From an uncultured Clostridia bacterium (GTDB lineage: Bacteria > Bacillota > Clostridia > TANB77 > CAG-508), in NCBI GenBank assembly GCA_944391755.1, contig CALXUT010000036.1, positions 72,186 to 113,315 on the forward strand: 41,130 bases of DNA, in the 5' to 3' direction. The notes under the pieces are model-generated. The model was given only the letters and a program-made list of their open reading frames with translations, had not been told where the DNA came from and did not search any database. This document shows, piece after piece, positions 27,601 to 33,223 of this stretch. A program made the position numbers and the translations under genes. Numbering within the stretch: position 1 is the first letter of the stretch; every line of letters starts with the position of its first letter.

Positions 27601-29117
27601 GTATTGCATCAGCAGAAGTGCCAACAACGCAAAATTTACAAATTGAAAACAAAATCAAACAATTCAAAATTACCACACAAGTCATCAAACATGATGAAGA
27701 TGGTGCACAAGTAGCTGGTGGAGACATTACAGGAGAAGAAGGAACCTTTGGAGGCGTAGAATACTCAAAAGATGGAATACGCTATGTAGAAACAGTAAAC
27801 TATGGAGAAGATTCTCTTCAAGAAATTATCATTACACCAGATACAGGATATGTCGTATCCTATATAAAAATAAATGATGTAGAATATACAAATTTCTCAA
27901 CAAATGCAGATGGAACGATTACCATACCAATCTTTGAAAATGTAACAGAAGATAAACATATTATCGTAGAATTTAGTAACACCATAGCAAGTGTAGAAGT
28001 CAACCATTATTTATGGACAAAAGAAGAAGGTTTAACTAATCAAAAAGTAGCAGAAAGCACATATGAAACAGGAGATGTAGGCAAAACATATGAAACAAAA
28101 CCAAACACAGATATAGAATATGAAATTATTACAAATGAAGATTATTATGGAGACAACATACCAGAAGGATTAAATCCAGATGATTATTACATACCAGATA
28201 ATCATGCAGGAACATATGTATCTGGACATAAAGAAGTTATAAATTACTATTACAAAGAAAAAACATATACATTAACTGTACATCATTATATAGCAGGAAC
28301 AGAAGAACAAGTGCCATTAAAAGGAGATACAACAGGAGCAACTGTACAAGATGAGATAACATTAGGATTAAAAAGAGGAGAAGAATATACAACTGTTCAA
28401 GCAACAGAAGATAAAATAGATTATTCAATATATGAATTAGTAGAAATGCCAGAAAATGCAACTGGAAACATAGAAGAAGATACAGAAGTAACCTATTATT
28501 ATCAAGTAAAAACAGCAGAATTACGATTCACAAAAGTAGCAGAAGAAGACCATACAGTAACAATAGCAGGAACAGAATTTGCATTATATGCTTTAAATAA
28601 TGAAAAAGCAACAGAAAAAGAAGAACTAATCGATGTAACGAATGTAGCTTCATGTTGGACACTAGTAGATACCTATACAACACCAGAAAACGGATTAATA
28701 AAATTAGAAGATTTACCAATTACAACAGAATATCAATTAGTAGAAACAAAAGCAGCAGAAGATAGAATGATAGCTGATGGACAATGGAAAATCGAATTTA
28801 TGTATGGAGATTATAATAAAGAAGATACAGCTATTATTACACAAGGAGGACAAGACTTAAAGATAACAGCCATTGGAAATCCACCAGCAATTGCGATAAC
28901 AGAAGATGGAGATTTACAATTGCCAAACAAAGCGTATTTTGATTTTCCATCAAGTGGAAGTATAGGAAGCTTTACATTCTACGAAATCGGAGGCATTGTC
29001 ATTGTTATAGGATTAATATTACTAATCGGTAGGAAGTACTTTTTAATAAAAATGAAATCTCAAAGTAAAATTCAAAATGTAAAAAAAGCAAAAACTTCTA
29101 ATAAAAAAGATAAATAA
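21633..29117 (+). CDS. Giant SpaA-type adhesin with beta-propeller and sortase signal
   Basis: The 2494-residue surface protein begins with a membrane or signal segment (about residues 8-32). Four Cna-B/SpaA isopeptide-type domains start near residues 972 (LEIVKYQKDT), 1110 (LAINKIDQAT), 1227 (LQLTKYAKGE) and 1371. A beta-propeller-like run (about 1470-1990) repeats GNYVWAKVLGG-type units with Ca-binding loops such as DLNKDGTIDK. MucBP-like repeats (about 2120-2290) and a fifth SpaA domain follow. The end has a variant sortase signal FPSSG near 2437, a hydrophobic segment and a basic tail. The ATG at 21633 is preferred over GTG at 21621 because AAGGGGTGA overlaps the latter. It is probably the adhesin or tip protein of the pilus. 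Confidence 0.88.
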   Translation: MKNKKTRKILLLLAITIIAISMIIGIFYIIKKENIELTPEFLRTQAYDDVKSGDEAVYDKNDEKITAIEFDAFFLKDTNGDGNAESVRGTCNEIGKEANFFMELKVIEEGQVKDAMITINSSNFYFNTAIVKDSIVSDNYISSNTRNIELNDLANGSQALLIGAVRSGDYSSSTRKMDAIGKDTNNYSKENTVTFSGTYVDTNGKQRPFSKTIPFMVDWYGEVNAEISPKSQIIETEDFTKLISDDGLTLNFNVKVEERKNQLIMAGSYLSGTIPELNGYHPQSVKISGSNVTYDYNQETREFTAQREAIVDTAGMITANGYSSTYLETRINTFNFTVIYPIEAYESLGDDMKSFELSIPVEAVNKGYNNPNTEDGFQNPFISNTAKGIVTITWRQPLGESYLFNIYVGKYMGEPYYSYLISKVKPLNLYNGISLEETDDTYIVEWNARTGRQIQTAGIIMKEQQGKPDNFKTTTSATISMEEVTTNKGIYFSGATNALGTDGWIKIYNNENNTLIETFTAENWSQYTSSNPYIYENPIKHIRVETSATNPSSNFSVYNVKELDDEVITDNFTRQEFDNLVNIESYLDGYMLDASGNGQYCYTEALKGIALYEAPTSIANISIKENTISTKSTAENQKITISTDTSGYNKQGWKNGTFFVKLPEDIIYAEINSVTTNNQNVKITAYEIYQQDGNYFIKVLTENENQEDYDIVIDCNLTPDPRIPKKSEAVELYAINEVSSDYYYSEQDKYDIDGDLNTTEQVNYQTTYLTMDPGISLNTTQMGSNYGDNGNITIAPQVVKTDKSQRRATITVSAINNYNFDVQDVKIQGVIPFEGNDYILSERDLGSQYTTYMVEGGISAVTEGIGEHSTIYYSAVENPTNDVNDKSNSWTLAKNVKDWSTIKTYLIVINNTYKIQTGQSVEFSYDISIPEGIDYNEISYSEHAIYFNLVTNEGLYATSTGAEKLGFMIAKQYDLEIVKYQKDTQKTLQGVTFTLTEDGQENSSIKTTDANGIIKFIGLFAERYYTLQEIKTTEDYILNEEKIRFYAYTETNPDGTESLYLEYVSEDEPATRSNSGKIYDSVMEDAVLAPNQEAEEDYTIQMKIENEVKVRLAINKIDQATNMLLKNVRFTLAGGDKNGEIVSTDDNGNILVRGLYLEQEYTLTEVKATGYYVAQEPIKFKITRENGEFKFVSYTDNGTTISHNILVNDEIPTIDLKLQNEKIPTYGLQLTKYAKGEKEANGEDKTLPNAQYKILGEGLDEKGEIYTTDENGIITIDGLYEYVNGKYITGEYTLTEIYAPEGYSLNGTTLKFKAYRENGTLKIEILEGQDVIRVIETTSTDGSSTETKTDLTIADASGTYPIIQIGVEDGPIFTLYKYTTNGTTEKIPIAGTKFVITDLEGNPVIGTDGKTIGEWDDNLQKNVVITNETGQISANLKEGLYKAIEVYTPEQYVLPEDEADRTYYFGIGASQQAMWGWINSNSIAGKGWDYINSLETTNDRGIIGVGEFSEYSASVITGAQDGIDLNKDGTIDKVSQGDSDGIIVCYDANGNYVWAKVLGGTNDDALNRVIQTSDGGYAVVGYVTSSMVTYDGKTITELSTPNSNLAGKDAVLIKIDKNGNYEWGIRFGGTADDEIKAVTETSQRQLVVVGNFYSDTMNFYENSAGTTSNIKESFSNLNTSNGDMYQSGMNGFVASYSETGKYEWSQRIGGNYDVEAVDVTATSTGIAVAVNHIDTVYFDTNQTVSQLGISSYATDGTVVGYTLNGNYSWRSRFYTTTSSSNTSPKNIEISSLATTEDDTILIGVSYSGLLHTNFNGGTATTLVTIPPTNSVYDSALIEISNAGTYIDNLYILSGNYDDYIADIKTTSEGGILLGGWYYSDSGIDVDGDGTTTGEKDFSELDGQYTSDGFYIKLDAEREVEASGRIYGDGYDSVTSVAETANGNIVTGGFFTSTILTATSTKVAEDQEEEENKTITISQTGNTDGFVFMEGIASAEVPTTQNLQIENKIKQFKITTQVIKHDEDGAQVAGGDITGEEGTFGGVEYSKDGIRYVETVNYGEDSLQEIIITPDTGYVVSYIKINDVEYTNFSTNADGTITIPIFENVTEDKHIIVEFSNTIASVEVNHYLWTKEEGLTNQKVAESTYETGDVGKTYETKPNTDIEYEIITNEDYYGDNIPEGLNPDDYYIPDNHAGTYVSGHKEVINYYYKEKTYTLTVHHYIAGTEEQVPLKGDTTGATVQDEITLGLKRGEEYTTVQATEDKIDYSIYELVEMPENATGNIEEDTEVTYYYQVKTAELRFTKVAEEDHTVTIAGTEFALYALNNEKATEKEELIDVTNVASCWTLVDTYTTPENGLIKLEDLPITTEYQLVETKAAEDRMIADGQWKIEFMYGDYNKEDTAIITQGGQDLKITAIGNPPAIAITEDGDLQLPNKAYFDFPSSGSIGSFTFYEIGGIVIVIGLILLIGRKYFLIKMKSQSKIQNVKKAKTSNKKDK

Positions 29118-29154
29118 AATAAGTTTATAAAATTTAAAATGATAAAAAAGGTAA

Positions 29155-29223
29155 CCACTTATACCGAATTCTACACAGCTATATATATATATTTAAAAAG
29201 ATAGCGTGTAGAAAAATAAGTGG
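29155..29223 (+). promoter_or_regulatory. Stable leader hairpin ahead of the major pilin gene
   Basis: CCACTTAT (29155-29162) pairs with ATAAGTGG (29216-29223), TTCTACAC (29169-29176) with GTGTAGAA (29206-29213), and GCTAT with ATAGC inside. The right arm ends just before GAGAGAGGAAGG, the pilin ribosome site. There is no T run, so termination is unlikely. Protection or processing of the pilin message is the better guess. Confidence 0.65.
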
Positions 29224-29241
29224 AGAGAGGAAGGAAAACAA

Positions 29242-30831
29242 ATGAAAGGAAAAACAAAATTTTCTAAAATCATAGCATTAGCCATTAGCTTAATGCTAAC
29301 ACTAACAATGTTTAGTACATATTCATTTGCAAACATTACAGAAACAACTGATACAAGGGACATTACCGTATCAGGAATTGAAACAGGAACAAAAGTATCT
29401 GCTTATCAATTAACAACTGTAAATTATGATTACACAGCAGACCAACCACAATCTACACCATATACATGGAATGCTAGTGTAAAAACATGGGTAGATACAA
29501 ACTTTTCAAGTTATTCAGACCCAGAAAATTTTTATAAAGCAGTAACCAGTGATTCAGCAGAAGCAAATGAATTTTATAGCAGTTTAGCAGCAGCTATTAA
29601 AGGAGGAGCAGTAACACTAACAGCGAAAGAACAAACAGCAACAGGAACACCAACTAGTTATCCAGTAGTAGAAGAAAGCTTAGATGGAACTGTAACATTT
29701 GAAGACTGTGAAATGGGAACATACTTAATCTTAATTGAAAATGGATATATGGTATATACACCATCAGTAGTAAATTTAACACCAGAATACAATAATGAAA
29801 CACATGAATGGGAATTACCAGCATCAGTAGCAGTAAGAGTAAAAGCAACAAATCCACAAATTACTAAAACAGTAACAGATGACACATTAAATAAAGACAG
29901 TTATGGGACTAAAGATGAAATTTCATTCAAAATTGTAGGAGATGTACCAACATATCTCGCAAATAGCTTATCAAAAACCTATGTAATTAGTGATAAACTA
30001 GAAGGGGGATTAGCTTTAGTAGATGGTTCAATAGAAATCTATGGACAAAATGGAGATGCAGAACCAGTAGAACTAACTGCAACAGAAGATTACACATTGA
30101 CAACAGATGGAACAGCTCAAAGACCAAATGGTGTACAAGGAGAAGTTGATTTTGCAATTAACTTTGTATATGACAACATCAGTGCTTATGATAAAGTAAT
30201 TGTAGAATATAAAGCAAAACTAACACAAGGAACAACAACAGTAGTTGGAGGAACGGGAAATAGTAATAAAGCCTATTTAGATTACAGCAATAATCCTTAT
30301 ATTACATCAAGTATACAAACACAAGAAACACCAGACATTATTGTTTATACATATGGAGCAGAAGTAACTAAAACAGATAAAAGTACTGGGGCAACATTAT
30401 CAGGAGCAGAATTTAATTTAAAAAAGGGAGAAGAGATATTATATTTTGTAAAAACAACAGATGGTGTATACTATGTAGCAAATAGTACAGATGCAGGAGC
30501 AACCCAAACATTAGCAGTAGATACAAATGGTAAATTATATATCAATGGATTAGATATTGGAACTTATAGTTTAGTAGAAACAAAAGCACCAGAAGGATAT
30601 AATAAATCTAATACACCAGCAGCTATTACTATAACAGATGATAATGTAGATGGAATATTAGATAATGCAGATGGAACAGGAATATTTAAAGTAACATTTC
30701 CAAATAGCCAAGGATTCCAATTACCAGTAACTGGTGGAATGGGAACAGTAGCATTTGTAGCTGGAGGAATCGTATTTATAGGATTAGGAATTACATTATT
30801 AGTGGTTGCAGTTAAGAAAAATCGTAAATAA
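29242..30831 (+). CDS. Major pilin, LPVTG-anchored, SpaA/FimA-like
   Basis: The 529-residue protein has a clear signal peptide (about residues 1-30, ending SFA). Pilin domains with the isopeptide-type pattern follow: DEISFKIVGDVPTY near 225, and AEVTKTDKSTGATLSGAEF near 373 with the E-box YSLVETKAPEGY near 448. The C-terminus has the sortase motif LPVTGG, a hydrophobic segment and the tail KKNRK. The family forms covalent pili, with a lysine of one subunit joined to the threonine of the next. I do not find a canonical YPK motif; AVRVKATNP sits where it would be expected. AGGAAGG precedes the ATG. Two class C sortases follow, which fits polymerisation. Confidence 0.93.
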   Translation: MKGKTKFSKIIALAISLMLTLTMFSTYSFANITETTDTRDITVSGIETGTKVSAYQLTTVNYDYTADQPQSTPYTWNASVKTWVDTNFSSYSDPENFYKAVTSDSAEANEFYSSLAAAIKGGAVTLTAKEQTATGTPTSYPVVEESLDGTVTFEDCEMGTYLILIENGYMVYTPSVVNLTPEYNNETHEWELPASVAVRVKATNPQITKTVTDDTLNKDSYGTKDEISFKIVGDVPTYLANSLSKTYVISDKLEGGLALVDGSIEIYGQNGDAEPVELTATEDYTLTTDGTAQRPNGVQGEVDFAINFVYDNISAYDKVIVEYKAKLTQGTTTVVGGTGNSNKAYLDYSNNPYITSSIQTQETPDIIVYTYGAEVTKTDKSTGATLSGAEFNLKKGEEILYFVKTTDGVYYVANSTDAGATQTLAVDTNGKLYINGLDIGTYSLVETKAPEGYNKSNTPAAITITDDNVDGILDNADGTGIFKVTFPNSQGFQLPVTGGMGTVAFVAGGIVFIGLGITLLVVAVKKNRK

Positions 30832-30850
30832 ATTTATGAACAAAAGAGAC

Positions 30851-30881
30851 TGAGGTAGAATTAAAATCTACCTCAATTTTA
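30851..30881 (+). terminator. Terminator after the major pilin gene
   Basis: TGAGGTAGA (30851-30859) and TCTACCTCA (30867-30875) form a 9-bp stem followed by ATTTTAT. The short T run suggests partial read-through into the sortase genes. Confidence 0.7.
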
Positions 30882-30888
30882 TACCTAA

Positions 30889-30957
30889 AAAGTTATATTG
30901 ACAGTGATAGTAGAATTTTATATAATGAAATTATCAAAGTATGAGAAATATAATAGG
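30889..30957 (+). pseudogene. Relic of an Rpn-family gene containing the sortase promoter
   Basis: Read in frame, this stretch gives KVILTVIVEFYIM and KLSKYEKYNR. It matches KVIFTEVMEFYII and ELPKYERYK of the broken Rpn gene at 18683-18750, and the two are alignable base by base without gaps over more than 60 positions. Nothing else of that gene is left here. Confidence 0.75.
30898..30926 (+). promoter_or_regulatory. Perfect sigma-A promoter of the sortase genes
   Basis: TTGACA (30898-30903) and TATAAT (30921-30926) are separated by 17 bases. Both boxes lie within the Rpn relic. Confidence 0.85.
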
Positions 30958-30967
30958 AGCTATGCAA

Positions 30968-31864
30968 ATGAAAAAAACACAAAACAGAACAGACAAAATC
31001 ATTTTTATAATAGCATGTGTATTCATTCTTGGTGGAATAGGTATCTTTTTTTATCCACATATCAGTAATTATTTTGCAGAAAAAAATCAAGTAGAAGCGA
31101 TTAGAGAATATGACAAATTAATTATAAGCATAGATAAAGAGCAAATGAACCAAGAATGGGAAAAGGCACAAACTTATAATGAAAATTTATCAGGAGAACC
31201 AGTACACGATCCATTTGTTGAAGGAAGTGGATATGCATTACCAGAAAATTATACAGAAGTATTAAACCTTTCAAAACAAGGAGAAATGGCTTACATAGAA
31301 ATTCCTAAAATTTCTGTTTATTTACCAATTTATCATGGGACAAGTAATGAAGTATTAGAAAAAGGAGTAGGACACATAGAATCTACTTCTGTTCCTATAG
31401 GAGGAGAATCTACACATAGTGTACTAACAGGACATACAGGATTACCAAGTGCAGAATTATTTACAAAATTAGATGAATTACAAATAGGAGATGTATTTTA
31501 TATTCATGTTTTAGATAAAATATTAGCTTATAAAATATATGAAACAAAAGTTATTTTACCAGATAAAATTGATGAATTACAAATAACAAGTGGAAAAGAT
31601 TATGTAACATTAGTAACTTGTACACCTTATGGAGTCAACTCTCATAGATTATTAGTAAAGGGAGAAAGAATAGAATTTTCTCAAACAATAAACCAAAATA
31701 CAGAAAATCATACTAATAACCATTTAAATGAACAAACAGAAAATAAGCAAGAAAAGGAATATTTAAAAGGAATAATAATAGGTATCTTATTATTAGGAAT
31801 AATAATTATCATTTCTATTGTTGGGATTCGTATTTATAAAAAGAAAAGGTCTACAAAATCATAA
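30968..31864 (+). CDS. Class C (pilin-polymerising) sortase
   Basis: The 298-residue enzyme joins pilin subunits through LPXTG-type motifs. It has an N-terminal membrane segment (about residues 10-30) and the class C lid motif DPF near residue 80. The catalytic His is in LTGHTGLP near 155, the Cys in TLVTCTPYG near 217 and the Arg in SHRLLVKGER near 226. A linker rich in Asn, Glu and Gln and a second membrane segment (about 265-288) end the protein, as in many class C enzymes. GGAG at 30956-30959 lies 8 bases before the ATG at 30968. Upstream in-frame ATGs at 30941 and 30962 are poorer starts. Confidence 0.93.
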   Translation: MKKTQNRTDKIIFIIACVFILGGIGIFFYPHISNYFAEKNQVEAIREYDKLIISIDKEQMNQEWEKAQTYNENLSGEPVHDPFVEGSGYALPENYTEVLNLSKQGEMAYIEIPKISVYLPIYHGTSNEVLEKGVGHIESTSVPIGGESTHSVLTGHTGLPSAELFTKLDELQIGDVFYIHVLDKILAYKIYETKVILPDKIDELQITSGKDYVTLVTCTPYGVNSHRLLVKGERIEFSQTINQNTENHTNNHLNEQTENKQEKEYLKGIIIGILLLGIIIIISIVGIRIYKKKRSTKS

Positions 31865-31901
31865 AATTAAATAAATTCGAAATCAGGAGGAAATCAAACA
31901 T

Positions 31902-32594
31902 ATGAGGAAAAAGTTTTTATTAAAAATAATAGCTATAATATGTATTTTTATAGGAATTACTTTATTTTGTTTTCCACAAGTAAGTAATTATGTATATGAA
32001 GAGACAGTAAAACAAGATAAAAAAGACTTTATTGAAAAAATTTCTAAAGACGAAACAATTGATGTTTTACAACAATTGTATACAGAATTGCAACATAGAA
32101 ATGAAGAATTATATAAAAATAAACAAGCCAATTTAGTAGATCCATTTTCTTATGAACAATCTTCCCTAGATCTAACACAATATGGAATTCAGGATAATGT
32201 CATTGGATATATTCGCATACCAAAAATGGAGATAGAACTTCCCATATTGTTAGGAGCAAATTCTGCTAACATGAAAAAAGGAGCAGTTCACTTAACGGAA
32301 ACTTCTTATCCCATAGGAGGAAATAACACAAATAGTGTAATTGCAGCACATAGAGGGTATGGAAAAGCAAAATTATTTAGACACATTGAAAAATTGGAAA
32401 AAGGAGATAATATATATATTCAAAATTTTAGAGAAGAATTAACATACCAAGTGTATGAAATTAAGCTAGTTTCACCAGATGATATTAGAGAACTAGCGAT
32501 TCAAGAAGGAGAAGACATTATTACATTAATTACTTGCCATCCTTATAGAGTGAATACCCAAAGATATATTGTAAAAGCAGAAAGAGTACAATAA
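31902..32594 (+). CDS. Second class C sortase
   Basis: The 230-residue protein is a paralogue of its neighbour. It has a membrane segment at about residues 6-28, a lid DPF near residue 80, the His in AAHRGYG near 150, the Cys in TLITCHPYR near 211 and the Arg in TQRYIVKAER. It lacks the C-terminal membrane anchor. AGGAGG precedes the ATG, 37 bases after the first sortase, so the two are co-transcribed. One may polymerise the LPVTG pilin and the other attach the FPSSG adhesin; that division of labour is inferred. No class A housekeeping sortase is present here. Confidence 0.93.
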   Translation: MRKKFLLKIIAIICIFIGITLFCFPQVSNYVYEETVKQDKKDFIEKISKDETIDVLQQLYTELQHRNEELYKNKQANLVDPFSYEQSSLDLTQYGIQDNVIGYIRIPKMEIELPILLGANSANMKKGAVHLTETSYPIGGNNTNSVIAAHRGYGKAKLFRHIEKLEKGDNIYIQNFREELTYQVYEIKLVSPDDIRELAIQEGEDIITLITCHPYRVNTQRYIVKAERVQ

Positions 32595-32646
32595 ATGTGA
32601 AAAATATGTACAAAATACATTAAAAAACGCAAAAGGGTTTCTCTCA

Positions 32647-32675
32647 TTCACATAATTCTTGAAACAGAATATAAT
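32647..32675 (+). promoter_or_regulatory. Sigma-A-like promoter before the spoVM pair
   Basis: TTCACA (32647-32652) and TATAAT (32670-32675) are 17 bases apart. A sporulation-sigma promoter would be expected for spoVM, but I see no clear sigma-E boxes. Confidence 0.6.
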
Positions 32676-32701
32676 ATACTAAAAATAGGGAGGAAATCAT
32701 A

Positions 32702-32848
32702 ATGAAAATCTTAAAAAAGACATTTGGCGTATGTTTAGTAGGATTAGGAATTGGAATATTACTAGTATTATTCCTTCCATTAACAGGATGGTTATTTTTA
32801 ATAGGCTTAATAGTAATATTAGTAGGAATATTATGGTTACTCTGCTAA
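32702..32848 (+). CDS. 48-residue hydrophobic membrane protein
   Basis: GGGAGG stands 8 bases before the ATG. The peptide begins MKILKKTFGV, has two hydrophobic segments (about residues 9-26 and 29-47) split by PLTGW, and ends WLLC. Family unknown. It lies 15 bases before spoVM under the same promoter, so a link with spore-coat or membrane function is possible but unproven. Confidence 0.7.
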   Translation: MKILKKTFGVCLVGLGIGILLVLFLPLTGWLFLIGLIVILVGILWLLC

Positions 32849-32863
32849 AAAGGAGGTTTACAT

Positions 32864-32938
32864 ATGACTATAGTTGTAAAAAAAGTTCCAAAATGTTTGA
32901 GGGGAATAGTAAAATTTTTATTTGGAATTAAAGATTAA
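32864..32938 (+). CDS. spoVM: Stage V sporulation protein SpoVM
   Basis: The 24-residue peptide aligns without gaps to the first part of Bacillus SpoVM. Its VPKCLRGIVK matches LPKFLGGIVR, so Pro9, Lys10, Gly14, Ile15, Val16 and a basic residue at 17 fall at the same positions. SpoVM is an amphipathic helix that recognises the convex surface of the forespore and anchors the coat ATPase SpoIVA. The ribosome site AAGGAGG is near perfect. The gene is too short for normal gene callers. It implies that the organism forms spores or descends from spore formers. Confidence 0.85.
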   Translation: MTIVVKKVPKCLRGIVKFLFGIKD

Positions 32939-32951
32939 TTGAATAAAAACT

Positions 32952-32996
32952 AAAAAATAGCACATACCTTAATTAGAAGGTGAGGTGCTATTTTTT
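32952..32996 (+). terminator. Terminator-like hairpin that includes the next gene's ribosome site
   Basis: AAAAAATAGCAC (32952-32963) pairs with GTGCTATTTTTT (32985-32996), and ACCTT with AAGGT inside. The right arm ends exactly at the ATG at 32997. AGAAGGTGAGG, the only ribosome site for that ATG, lies within the stem. Confidence 0.8.
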
Positions 32997-33170
32997 ATGG
33001 ATAAAAAACAAAAACAAACACATCCAGAAGTTGGGGAAGATGCGACACAATATGGAGAATTTGTATCATCCTATTTCGCTTGGATTCCATTACCAGAACA
33101 GAAACAAAAAGCAGAAGAAATGAATAAAATGACTAAAAAATCAGAAACAAAAGAGCATGAGAATGAATAA
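32997..33170 (+). CDS. 57-residue hydrophilic protein before clpC, function unknown
   Basis: The product is highly charged, with a central YGEFVSSYFAWIPLPEQ and a Lys/Glu-rich end. I do not recognise a family. A GTG at 32985 is in frame but lies inside the ribosome site, so the ATG at 32997 is preferred. It ends 53 bases before clpC. Its ribosome site is folded into a terminator-like hairpin, so expression may need read-through from spoVM and opening of the stem. Confidence 0.55.
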   Translation: MDKKQKQTHPEVGEDATQYGEFVSSYFAWIPLPEQKQKAEEMNKMTKKSETKEHENE

Positions 33171-33223
33171 AATGCTTAAAAAGACAAAAATAAAGAGAAA
33201 ATTAAAAAGAAGGAGGATAAAGG

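Noticed and set aside
33171-33223. CtsR operator or CIRCE element before clpC.
   Set aside because: I looked for the AGTCAAA-type tandem heptads and the CIRCE inverted repeat and found neither here or before the 57-residue ORF.
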